Positions 7,744-16,059 of a stretch of 43,059 nt of DNA are shown here, piece after piece. The stretch is from Frankia alni (GTDB taxonomy: Bacteria; Actinomycetota; Actinomycetes; Frankiales; Frankiaceae): assembly GCA_026225295.1 (NCBI GenBank), contig JAMFSN010000021.1, positions 1 through 43,059 of the forward strand. Reading direction: 5' to 3'. A model generated the notes under the pieces. It worked only from the letters and a program-made list of their open reading frames with translations, was not told the DNA's origin and did not search any database. Made by a program: the position numbers and the translations under genes. Position 1 is the first letter of the stretch, and each line of letters starts with the position of its first letter.

Positions 7744-7916
7744 GCCCGGGACGGTCGCCGGTGCCGTCCACCCCATTCGGTAGCCCACATCCGGGTACAG
7801 AGTTGACACAATGGGGGACGGGTACTCCGGTAGGCGCCGCGCTCGGGCACCTCGGCGGAGGCCGGGTTCGGCCACTCTCGGCGGACGCCGAGTTCGGCGC
7901 AGACAGGAGATTGTCG

Positions 7917-9725
7917 ATGAGTGACGACCAGGACGCGCAGCCGGCGGAGCCGGCCGCACCGGCCGGAAAGCCGCAGTCCTACGCGTCGCGGCCGTGGTTG
8001 GCCTGGTACGCCGAGGGCGTGCCGGCCGACGTCGAGGTACCCGCGGTCGGTCTCAACAGCCTGCTCGATGACACGGCCGCGCGGTGGCCCACGCAGATCG
8101 CGGCCACGTTCCTCGGCCTGGACCTGACCTACGCGCAGCTGCTGACCGAGACCGACGCGCTGGCCGGTGGCCTCGCGAAGCTCGGGGTGAAGCCGGGCGA
8201 CCGGGTCGCGATCATCCTGCCGAACTGCCCGCAGACGCTGATGGCGTTCTACGCGGTGCTGCGGCTGGGCGCGATCGTCGTCGAGGGCAACCCGCTCTAC
8301 ACCGAGTCCGAGCTCGCCCACCAGCTCGTCGACTCGGGCGCCGAGGTGGTCATCTGCCTGGACCGGACGTTCGCCACCGTCGCCGGCGCCCGGGCCCGGG
8401 GCGGCACGGCCGTCCGGGAGGTCATCGTGACGTCGGTGGTGGACTACCTGCCCAGGCGCAGCCAGCTCGCGTTGCGCCTGCCGGTCGCGAAGGCCCGCAA
8501 GCTGCGCGCCGAGCTGGTGCACCCGGTCCCGGCGGATGCCGGCGCGTTGCGGTTCGCCGACGTCCTCGCGTCCGGGCGCGCGACGAAGGTCACCCAGGCG
8601 CCGGTCGACCCGACCGCCGTCGCCGTCCTGCTCTACACGACCGGCACCACCGGGGCCGGCAAGGGCGCGATGCTCACCCACCGCAACCTCATTGCCAACG
8701 TCTGCCAGTGCCGGGCCTGGTTCACCGAGGCCAAGGAGGGTGAAGAGGTGATGATGTGCGTGCTGCCGATGTTCCACGCCTACGGCCTGACGCTGTGCGT
8801 CACGCTCGGCATGTCGCTGGGCGCGCGCCTCATCCTGATGCCCCGCTTCGACGTCGACATGGCCTTCGACGCGATCGCGAAGTACCAGCCGACGATCTTC
8901 CCGGGCGTACCGCCCATGTACTCGGCCCTGCTGGCCAGCCCGCGGGCGGCCGAGACCGACCTGACCTCGATCAACGGCTGCCTGTCGGGGTCGATGAAGC
9001 TGGCCGCCGACCTCACCGAGCGGTGGGCGGCGGCGACCGGGGATCCGATCGTCGAGGGCTACGGCCTTACGGAGACCTCCCCGGTCACCCACGCCGGCCC
9101 GCTGACCGGGCCGTACCGCCCGGGCTCGATCGGCCTGCCGATCTCGTCCACCGAGTGCAAGGTTGTGTCCGATCACGACCCGGACGTCGAGACCCCGGTC
9201 GGGGAGACCGGTGAACTGGCCGTCCGCGGTCCGCAGATCTTCGTCGGCTACTGGAACGCCCCCGAACCGACCGCCGAGGCCCTGACCGAGGACGGGTGGC
9301 TGCTCACCGGCGATATCGCCCGGATGGGGGAGGACGGCTGGTTCGAGATCGTCGACCGCAAGAAGGAACTGATCATCGCGGGCGGCTTCAACATCTATCC
9401 GAACGACGTCGAAGAGGTCCTGGCCGGGCTGACCCAGATCCAGGACGTCGCGGTGATCGGGGTGCCCGATCCCTACCGGGGCGAGACGGTGAAGGCGTTC
9501 ATCGTCGTGCGGCCGGGCCAGACGCTGACCGTCGAGGAGGTCGCGGCCCACGCGAAGGCGAATCTGGCCGCGTACAAGGTGCCGAAGCTGTACGAGTTCC
9601 GCGACGAGCTGCCCAAGGTCGGCATCGGCAAGGTTCTGCGCCGGGCCCTGCGGGCCGAGGAAGCGGAGAAGTTCGCGGCCAGCCAGGCCGCCGCCGGCGC
9701 ACCGGAGTCGGGATCGGAGACCTGA
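7917..9725 (+). CDS. Long-chain fatty acid--CoA ligase (AMP-forming)
   Basis: 602 residues, the ANL adenylating superfamily. It activates a carboxylate, probably a medium or long-chain fatty acid, to acyl-AMP and then acyl-CoA. Motifs in order: phosphate loop LLYTTGTTGAGKGAML (the usual TPKG proline is Gly here), EGYGLTETSPV, GWLLTGDI, VDRKKELIIAGGFNIYPNDVEEVL and the C-terminal lysine motif GIGKVLRRAL. The ATG at 7917 has AGGAGA seven bases upstream. Its stop overlaps the trpG start (TGATG, 9723-9727), so the two are translated together. This ligase is not part of the canonical pknB cluster. Confidence 0.93.
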   Translation: MSDDQDAQPAEPAAPAGKPQSYASRPWLAWYAEGVPADVEVPAVGLNSLLDDTAARWPTQIAATFLGLDLTYAQLLTETDALAGGLAKLGVKPGDRVAIILPNCPQTLMAFYAVLRLGAIVVEGNPLYTESELAHQLVDSGAEVVICLDRTFATVAGARARGGTAVREVIVTSVVDYLPRRSQLALRLPVAKARKLRAELVHPVPADAGALRFADVLASGRATKVTQAPVDPTAVAVLLYTTGTTGAGKGAMLTHRNLIANVCQCRAWFTEAKEGEEVMMCVLPMFHAYGLTLCVTLGMSLGARLILMPRFDVDMAFDAIAKYQPTIFPGVPPMYSALLASPRAAETDLTSINGCLSGSMKLAADLTERWAAATGDPIVEGYGLTETSPVTHAGPLTGPYRPGSIGLPISSTECKVVSDHDPDVETPVGETGELAVRGPQIFVGYWNAPEPTAEALTEDGWLLTGDIARMGEDGWFEIVDRKKELIIAGGFNIYPNDVEEVLAGLTQIQDVAVIGVPDPYRGETVKAFIVVRPGQTLTVEEVAAHAKANLAAYKVPKLYEFRDELPKVGIGKVLRRALRAEEAEKFAASQAAAGAPESGSET

Positions 9726-10375
9726 TGCGCATCCTGGTGGTCGACAACTACGACTCGTTCGTCTTCAACCTGGTCCAGTACCTCGGGCAGCTCGGCGCCG
9801 AGTGCATCGTCCGGCGCAACGACGAGGTGTCGGTGGACGACCTGCCGGCCCTCGGGATCGACGGCGTCCTGCTGTCGCCCGGTCCGGGGACCCCGGAGGC
9901 GGCCGGGGTGAGCGTCGCGATGGTGCGGGCCTGTGCCGCGGCCGGCCGCCCCCTGCTCGGCGTGTGCCTCGGGCATCAGGCGATCGCGGTCGCCCACGGC
10001 GGAGTGGTCGGTCGCGCGCCCGAGTTGCTGCACGGCAAGACCTCGGTGGTCTCGCATTCCGGGGTGGGGGTGCTGGCCGACCTGCCGTCGCCGTTCACCG
10101 CCACCCGCTACCACTCGCTGGCCGTGGACGAGTCGACCCTGCCGGCCAACGAGATCGAGGTGACGGCCCGCACCGCGAGCGGGGTGGTGATGGCCCTGCG
10201 GCACCGGATCCTGCCCCTGGAAGGGGTGCAGTTCCATCCCGAATCGGTGCTGACCCAGGGCGGTCACCTGCTGCTGGCCCGCTGGCTGTCGGTGTGCGGC
10301 GACCCGGACGCCCTCAAGCTGGCCCCCGGCCTGGCCGACGAGGTGGAGACCCTGCGCGTCGCCGCCTTCGCCTAG
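9725..10375 (+). CDS. trpG: Aminodeoxychorismate/anthranilate synthase glutaminase component
   Basis: 216 residues, class I glutamine amidotransferase. It supplies ammonia from glutamine for p-aminobenzoate or anthranilate synthesis with a PabB/TrpE partner not in this window. The triad is visible: Cys in LLGVCLGHQAIA, and His and Glu in VQFHPESVLT; MRILVVDNYDSFVFNLVQYL is the standard N-terminus. It is the trpG that always lies beside pknB in actinobacteria (Rv0013), so a role in folate synthesis is as likely as tryptophan. The ATG shares one base with the acyl-CoA ligase stop. Confidence 0.93.
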   Translation: MRILVVDNYDSFVFNLVQYLGQLGAECIVRRNDEVSVDDLPALGIDGVLLSPGPGTPEAAGVSVAMVRACAAAGRPLLGVCLGHQAIAVAHGGVVGRAPELLHGKTSVVSHSGVGVLADLPSPFTATRYHSLAVDESTLPANEIEVTARTASGVVMALRHRILPLEGVQFHPESVLTQGGHLLLARWLSVCGDPDALKLAPGLADEVETLRVAAFA

Positions 10376-10448
10376 TTCCGTCCGAGGCGGCCGGTCGGCG
10401 GTGAGGACCTCAGGCGGGATGCTTCGTGCGGCCAGGGCCAGGCCGGGT

Positions 10449-11099
10449 TCAGCTCCGGGCGGGTTCGGTGGCGCGGCCGGCCCAGGCCTGGCGCAGGGCG
10501 TCGGCAATCAGGTCCGGCGACTGGGCGCCGGAAACGCCGATCGCCCGGTCCAGGACGAAGAACGGCACCCCGGTCGCGCCCAGCGCCCGGGCTTCCTCGA
10601 GGTCGGACCGGACGTCGGCCGCGTACGCGTCGGAGGCGAGCACCGCGCGGGTCTCGTCCTCGGCGACCCCGATGCCGGCCAGCAGTCGGACGAGGGTGGC
10701 CGGGTCGCCGACGTTCGCGCCCTCGGTGAAGTTGGCCGCGAACAGCCGTTCCTCGGCCGCGTCCCCGAGCCCCTTCGAGGCGGCCAGGTGGATCACCCGG
10801 TGGGCGTCGAACGTATTCGGATTCCGCTCATTGCCCAGGTGGTACTCGAGGCCCTCGGCGGCGGCCGTCGCGGTCAGGTCGGTCCGGATCTGCGCGGCCC
10901 GCTCGGGGCTCATCCCGTACTTCATGACCAGGACGTCGCCGTCCCGCCCGCCGGCCGGGGCGGTCGGGTCGAGCTGGAACGACCGCCAGACGACGTCCAC
11001 CTCGTCGGCGTGCTCGAAGGACGCCAGGGCCCGCTCGAACCGCCGCTTGCCGATGTAGCACCACGGGCACACCACGTCGGACCAGATCTCAACCTGCAC
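10449..11099 (-). CDS. DsbA-family oxidoreductase (FrnE type)
   Basis: 216 residues, cytoplasmic (no signal peptide). It is a thioredoxin fold with helical insertion; the N-terminal strand leads straight into the active site VEIWSDVVCPWCYIGKRRFE (CPWC), and the cis-Pro loop is GATGVPFFVLD. This is the FrnE/polyketide-type DsbA branch, proposed to act as disulfide oxidoreductase or isomerase in stress. The GTG at 11099 is chosen because GGAGAGG lies 5 bases upstream; the longer frame to 11153 adds 18 unrelated residues. It follows pknB on the same strand after 88 nt. Confidence 0.92.
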   Translation of the reverse strand: MQVEIWSDVVCPWCYIGKRRFERALASFEHADEVDVVWRSFQLDPTAPAGGRDGDVLVMKYGMSPERAAQIRTDLTATAAAEGLEYHLGNERNPNTFDAHRVIHLAASKGLGDAAEERLFAANFTEGANVGDPATLVRLLAGIGVAEDETRAVLASDAYAADVRSDLEEARALGATGVPFFVLDRAIGVSGAQSPDLIADALRQAWAGRATEPARS

Positions 11100-11129
11100 T
11101 GAACACCTCTCCGTACCGCCGCGTCGGGC

Positions 11130-11145
11130 CGGCTCCCCCGAGCCG
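11130..11145 (-). terminator. Short hairpin between pknB and the dsbA-like gene
   Basis: CGGCTC and GAGCCG enclose a 4-base loop (11136-11139) in the 88-nt gap downstream of pknB. There is no T-run. It may attenuate or end the long fhaA-pknB operon before the FrnE-type gene; the evidence is only structural. Confidence 0.35.
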
Positions 11146-11187
11146 CCTTTCACGGCAACACCAGCTGGTCCCGCCCTGTTTCCCGGG

Positions 11188-13113
11188 TCAGGGAATCAGC
11201 GGGCGCGGACGCTTCGTGCGGCCGTCACCGATGTTGATCCCGGTGTCCGTCGGGGATGGTGTCGGAGTGTTGGTCGGCGCGGCAGTCGTCGCCGACGCGG
11301 ACGGCGTCGGGCTGGGGGTCGGTGCCGCCGCGACCTGCAACGTGATCTTGGTGCTGAACGGGGCCTGACCGCTGTTCGGGCTCTGGCTCAGCACCGTGCC
11401 GGCCGGCTGGGTCGAGGAGACGTACTGCGGGACGATGTTGGTAAATCCCAGCGCCTCCAGGCCCTGCGTGGCCGCCGCGTACGACTGGTTCGTGAAGTCC
11501 TTGACGGTGCCGTTGCCATTCACGACGTTCAGCTGGACCGAGGTCTCCTTGGGCACGCTGGTGAGGGGGGCCGGATCGGTGGCGATCACGTTCCCGGCCG
11601 TCTGACCGGCCGTGCCCGGCACCGAATTGATCGTCCAGTTCAGCCCGGCCTGCTTCAGAGCGGCGGTGGCGGTCGCCTGCGGCAGGTTCAGGACGTTCGG
11701 GACCTGCACCTTGCTCTGCCCGGACGACACGGTCAGCGTGACCGTGGAGCCCTTCTTGACCTTGCTTCCGCCGGCCGGGTCGGTCTTGATGACGTTGTTC
11801 TCGCCGACCGTCGCACTGTTGGCCCGGGTGACCTTGGACTGCAGGCCCAGGTCGGTCAGCTCGCTCTCCGCCCCGGCGAAGTTCTTGTTCTGGAGATCAT
11901 TCGGGATCGTGACCTTCGTGCCGCCCCCGCCGCCGAGGGCGGACTTGGCGACCAGGAAGACGACCAGGAACAGCAGGACGACGCCGATGGCGGCCAGCGC
12001 GTACTTCCACCAGTTGGTCGCGGCGCCGCCGTCGTTCGGGCCGCCGCCGTAGTTGTCCGGGTAGTCGTCCCCGGCGAACTGGCCGGTCGGCGGGCCGTAG
12101 CGGTCGTCGTACGGGTCCTGGTAGCCGGTGTTGCCGTACCGGGCGGTCGGGTCGCCGTAACCGCCGGGCGGGATCCGCTGGGTGGTGCCGCTCTGGGCGC
12201 CCAGGCCGCCGGGGCCGGCCATCATCGCGGTGGTGCCGCCTGCCGCGAGCAGCGGGGCGATCACCCGGCGGCCGTTGAGGGCCCGCTCGATGTCGTCGTG
12301 CATGTCGCCGGCGCTCTGGTAACGCTCCTCGCGCGACTTGGCCATCGCCTTGAACACGATCGCGTCGGCCTCGGGACTGATGTCCGGGTCGTGGACCGAC
12401 GGCGGCTGCGGCATTTCCCGGACGTGCTGATAGGCGACCGCGACCGGGCTGTCCCCCCGGAACGGGGGGTTGCCGGTCAGAAGCTCGTACAGGAAGACGC
12501 CGGTCGAGTAGACGTCGCTGCGGGCATCGACGGTCTCGCCCCGGGCCTGCTCGGGCGACAGGTACTGGGCGGTCCCGATGACCTGCGCGGTCTGGGTCAT
12601 CGTCGAGGTCGACGCGGCGGTCGCCCGGGCGATGCCGAAGTCCATCACCTTGATCGAACCGTTCGGGGTAAGCATCACGTTGGCCGGCTTGATGTCCCGG
12701 TGGATGATGCCCATCCGGTGGCTGTAGTCGAGCGCGGCGCAGACGTCGGCGGTGATCTCGAGGGCGCGCTGTTCGGTGAACCGCCCCTGGTCCTGGACGA
12801 CCTCGCGCAGCGTCCGGCCCTCGATGTATTCCATGACGATGTAGGGGACGGTGACGCCGTTGACCACGTCTTCGCCGGTGTCGTACACCGACACGATCGC
12901 CGGGTGGTTCAGCGCGGCGGCGGACTGGGCCTCGCGCCGGAAGCGGGTGTGGAACGTGGGGTCGCGGGCCAGGTCGGCGCGCAGCGTCTTGACCGCGACC
13001 TCGCGGCCGAGGCGTACGTCGTGGCCCCGGTAAACCTCCGCCATACCGCCGTAGCCGAGCACCGGGCCGATTTCGTATCGGCCTCCCACCAGCCGGGGCT
13101 CGGTTCCGTACAT
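11188..13113 (-). CDS. pknB: Ser/Thr protein kinase PknB with PASTA domains
   Basis: 641 residues. An N-terminal cytoplasmic kinase (about 11-270) has the glycine loop GYGGMAEVYRG, VAVKTL lysine, HRDIKPANVM and DFGIA, and an activation loop rich in Thr/Ser before GTAQYLSPEQARGE. A Gly/Tyr/Asp linker precedes one helix (WWKYALAAIGVVLLFLVVFLV, about 367-390). Three PASTA repeats follow (M. tuberculosis PknB has four) and then a Thr/Pro tail. PASTA domains bind muropeptides or lipid II, and the kinase controls cell-wall synthesis and division. The ATG at 13113 is one base after the pknA stop (TGAGATG), so it is favoured over GTG at 13131. It is last in the operon. Confidence 0.96.
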   Translation of the reverse strand: MYGTEPRLVGGRYEIGPVLGYGGMAEVYRGHDVRLGREVAVKTLRADLARDPTFHTRFRREAQSAAALNHPAIVSVYDTGEDVVNGVTVPYIVMEYIEGRTLREVVQDQGRFTEQRALEITADVCAALDYSHRMGIIHRDIKPANVMLTPNGSIKVMDFGIARATAASTSTMTQTAQVIGTAQYLSPEQARGETVDARSDVYSTGVFLYELLTGNPPFRGDSPVAVAYQHVREMPQPPSVHDPDISPEADAIVFKAMAKSREERYQSAGDMHDDIERALNGRRVIAPLLAAGGTTAMMAGPGGLGAQSGTTQRIPPGGYGDPTARYGNTGYQDPYDDRYGPPTGQFAGDDYPDNYGGGPNDGGAATNWWKYALAAIGVVLLFLVVFLVAKSALGGGGGTKVTIPNDLQNKNFAGAESELTDLGLQSKVTRANSATVGENNVIKTDPAGGSKVKKGSTVTLTVSSGQSKVQVPNVLNLPQATATAALKQAGLNWTINSVPGTAGQTAGNVIATDPAPLTSVPKETSVQLNVVNGNGTVKDFTNQSYAAATQGLEALGFTNIVPQYVSSTQPAGTVLSQSPNSGQAPFSTKITLQVAAAPTPSPTPSASATTAAPTNTPTPSPTDTGINIGDGRTKRPRPLIP

Positions 13114-13114
13114 C

Positions 13115-14602
13115 TCAATTGCCCCCAGCACCCTGTGCGTCCGCTATCCGCGTCCCGTGACCCCGCGTTCCAGAGCCCCACGCCATGGATGCGGTCCTTA
13201 CATCCTCCCCCTTGCCCTCCGCGGTGGCGGGGAGGGGTCGCAGTCGCGTCGCGGACGGGGCGCTCGCGCCGCTGGCCGTCGACGTGGTCGCGGCCAGGGA
13301 GCGGGTGATGAGGGCGGTGATGATCACCGTGGCCACCAGCAACGCCACCAGCAGTGGCAGCGGGATGCGCGGCCGGCCGCCGAAGCCCGGGACGGCCCCG
13401 CCGGCGATCCCCCGGCCGCCGGCCCGCCGGCGGCCACCGGCGGGCCGGTGGCCGGCCGGCCGTGGGCCGGCGTCGTAGCCGCCGCCCGGCGCGTAGCGCG
13501 TGTCATCGGCGTACGGGCCCTGCTCGTCGAACCCGGGGATCATCATCCCGCGGGTGTCGGAGGCGCCGGCCGGCGCGGGCGCGTTCCAGTCCCGGTCCCA
13601 CGGCGCGACCGTCGAGCTGGACACGGGGGCGCGGGTGGCCGGCGACCGGCCCGGGGCCGGCACCAGCGCCCCGCCCGGGCTGTCCGGTCCGGACCCGGCC
13701 GGCCGGCCGAGTGGCGCTCCGCCGGCCCGGGTCGACCCGTCCTCCCACAGGAGGCTCTGGCGCAGGTTCATCGCGGTCCGCGCGAATTCCTCGGCTGACG
13801 CCGGGCGTCGGGACGGCTGCTTCTCCATCGCCGATTCGACCAGGGCCCGCACCGGCGCCGGCACGTCGGCCGGCAGCGGCGGCGGGGTGTCCTGCTGGTG
13901 GGCGAGCACGACGACGATCGGGTTGCGGTCGTCGAACGGCCGGCGGCCGGAAAGGCATTCGTAGGCGACCACGCCCAGCGAGTAGACGTCGCTGGCCGGG
14001 GTGACCGTCTTGCCGGAGGCCTGCTCGGGTGACACGTAGTAAGCCGTGCCCATCATGATCCCGGTCGCGGTGAGCGGCGCCGCGTCCATGGCCCGGGCGA
14101 TCCCGAAGTCGGTGACCTTGACGACGCCGTCGTTGCGGACCAGCAGGTTGCCCGGCTTCACGTCCCGGTGGACGACGCCCTGGGCGTGCGCGGCCTGCAA
14201 CGCGGCGGCCGACTGGCCCAGGATGTCGAGCATCTGGACGGCGTCGATCCGGTGTTCGCGGTGCAGCAGCGCCGACAGCGGTTCGCCCTCGACCAGCTCC
14301 ATGACCAGGTAGGCGGTCGGTCGGGCGTTGCCGGTCCGGACCTCGCCGTAGTCGTAGACGGACGCCACCCCCGGGTGCGAAAGGCGCGCGGCGTGCCGGG
14401 CCTCACCCCGGAAGCGGACCAGGAACGAGTCGTCGGAGGCGTATTCGGGTCGCAGCAGCTTGACCGCCACCGGGCGGCCGAGGGTCTGGTCGATGGCCCG
14501 CCAGACCTCGCCCATCCCGCCCGCCGCGATCTTGCCCTGGAGCAGGTAGCGACCGGCGAGCACGACCGGCTCACCCGCGCCCGCCGGGGGCTGCACACTC
14601 AC
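13115..14602 (-). CDS. pknA: Ser/Thr protein kinase PknA
   Basis: 495 residues. The kinase domain (about 16-275) has AAGGMGEVWRA, VAVKLLRPEY, HRDVKPGNLLV, DFGIA and GTAYYVSPEQASG. A long Pro/Gly/Ala/Asp-rich juxtamembrane stretch follows, then one helix near 412-437 (PLPLLVALLVATVIITALIT) and a short outside tail without PASTA domains. PknA works with PknB in control of growth and shape. The GTG start overlaps the pbpA stop by 4 nt (GTGA), so it is translationally coupled. Confidence 0.95.
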   Translation of the reverse strand: MSVQPPAGAGEPVVLAGRYLLQGKIAAGGMGEVWRAIDQTLGRPVAVKLLRPEYASDDSFLVRFRGEARHAARLSHPGVASVYDYGEVRTGNARPTAYLVMELVEGEPLSALLHREHRIDAVQMLDILGQSAAALQAAHAQGVVHRDVKPGNLLVRNDGVVKVTDFGIARAMDAAPLTATGIMMGTAYYVSPEQASGKTVTPASDVYSLGVVAYECLSGRRPFDDRNPIVVVLAHQQDTPPPLPADVPAPVRALVESAMEKQPSRRPASAEEFARTAMNLRQSLLWEDGSTRAGGAPLGRPAGSGPDSPGGALVPAPGRSPATRAPVSSSTVAPWDRDWNAPAPAGASDTRGMMIPGFDEQGPYADDTRYAPGGGYDAGPRPAGHRPAGGRRRAGGRGIAGGAVPGFGGRPRIPLPLLVALLVATVIITALITRSLAATTSTASGASAPSATRLRPLPATAEGKGEDVRTASMAWGSGTRGHGTRIADAQGAGGN

Positions 14603-16059
14603 TTCAAAACCTCCAGAGCCTTGGCCATGACCTGCTGCGCGATGGGGGCGGCGACCGCCCCACCGGTCGCGGCCAGCTCGCCGCCGCCGTCCTCGACGAT
14701 CACCGCCACCGCGACCTTGGGGTTCTGGGCCGGCGCGAACCCGGTGAACCAGGCGTGCGCCGGCGCCCCGTTGCCGTGCTCGGCCGTCCCGGTCTTTCCG
14801 GCGACGGCGACGTCCGGGATCTGCGCCGACGTCCCCGTGCCGCTCGTCACCACCAGCTGCATCATCTGGTTGAGCTCGGCGGCGACGTCGCCGCTGATCG
14901 GTTTGGACAGCGTGCTCGGGGAGGTCGTACTGATCGTCTTGAGGTCCGGTCCAAGGTACTTGTCGACGATGTAGGGCTTCATGAGAGTGCCGTCGTTACC
15001 GATCGCCGCGGACACCTCGGCCATCTGCAGGGGCGTCACCCGGACGTCGAACTGGCCGATCGCGGACTGGGCGGTGTGCGCCTTGTCGTTCTGCAGGCCG
15101 GGTGGGAAGACGCTCTCCGCCTCGGCCAGCGGGAAGCCGGGGATCGTGGAACCGAACCCGAACTTCGCCGCCTGATCGGCGATCGCGTTGGCGCCGATGG
15201 CCATGCCGAGCGAGCCGAACGCGGTGTTGCACGAGATCCGCAGCGCGTCCCTGATCGTGTCCTGGACCCCGTCGCCGCAGGACTCGCCGCCGAAGTTGGT
15301 CAGCGGGGTACTGCTCTGGGGCAGTTGCAGCACGGTCGGGCTGTTGACCTTCGAGTCCGGGGTGAACTTGCCGGATTCGAGGGCCGCCGCCGCCGTGATC
15401 AGCTTGAACGTCGAGCCCGGGGGATAGGTCTGCTGGGCCGCGCGGTTGAGCAGCGGCTGGTTCGGGTCGGCGTTCAACGTCTTGTCGTACTGGGTGACCG
15501 TGGCCGCGGTGTGGCTGGCGTAGGTGTTCGGGTCGTAGGTCGGCGCGGTGACCATGGCCAGGATGGCGCCGGTCTGCGGGTTCAACGCCACCACGGCGCC
15601 CTTGCGGTTGCCCAGTTGGGCCGCCGCGACCTGCTGGAGGGCCGGCACGATGGTCGTGACCACGGTGCCGCCGCGCTGCTTGCGCCCGGTCAGCAGGTCG
15701 GAGACCCGCGAGACGAACAGCCGGTCGTCCGACCCGGACAGGAACGCGTCCTGGGATTTCTCGAGAGCCGTCTCGTTGACCAGGGCGTCGTAGCCGGTGA
15801 CGTTGGCGTAGAGCGGCCCGTTGCTGTACCGCCGCTGGTAGCGGTACTGGTCGTTGACCGGCACCGAGTCGGCGATCGTGTCGCTGCCGGCCACGATCGT
15901 GCCCCGCTGGCGTTCCAGTTTCTGGTTGACCTGCCGGCTGTTGGACGGCTCAGCCTTCAGGTTGGACGCGTCGCCGACCTGGATCCAGTTGGCGTTGATC
16001 ATCAGCGCCGCGAACAGGACCATGCACGCGACCGCAACCTTGCGGACGGGCCCGTTCAC
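14599..16059 (-). CDS. pbpA: Penicillin-binding protein PbpA (class B transpeptidase)
   Basis: 486 residues. One N-terminal membrane anchor (VAVACMVLFAALMINANWIQV), a dimerisation region (LERQRGTI) and a penicillin-binding transpeptidase domain. The three active-site motifs are present: STFK with Ser near residue 216, SCN (RISCNTAFGS) and KTGTAEHG. It cross-links peptidoglycan together with the RodA glycosyltransferase encoded just upstream. It has 4-nt GTGA overlaps at both ends, with rodA and with pknA. Length and order match actinobacterial PbpA. Confidence 0.96.
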   Translation of the reverse strand: MNGPVRKVAVACMVLFAALMINANWIQVGDASNLKAEPSNSRQVNQKLERQRGTIVAGSDTIADSVPVNDQYRYQRRYSNGPLYANVTGYDALVNETALEKSQDAFLSGSDDRLFVSRVSDLLTGRKQRGGTVVTTIVPALQQVAAAQLGNRKGAVVALNPQTGAILAMVTAPTYDPNTYASHTAATVTQYDKTLNADPNQPLLNRAAQQTYPPGSTFKLITAAAALESGKFTPDSKVNSPTVLQLPQSSTPLTNFGGESCGDGVQDTIRDALRISCNTAFGSLGMAIGANAIADQAAKFGFGSTIPGFPLAEAESVFPPGLQNDKAHTAQSAIGQFDVRVTPLQMAEVSAAIGNDGTLMKPYIVDKYLGPDLKTISTTSPSTLSKPISGDVAAELNQMMQLVVTSGTGTSAQIPDVAVAGKTGTAEHGNGAPAHAWFTGFAPAQNPKVAVAVIVEDGGGELAATGGAVAAPIAQQVMAKALEVLK

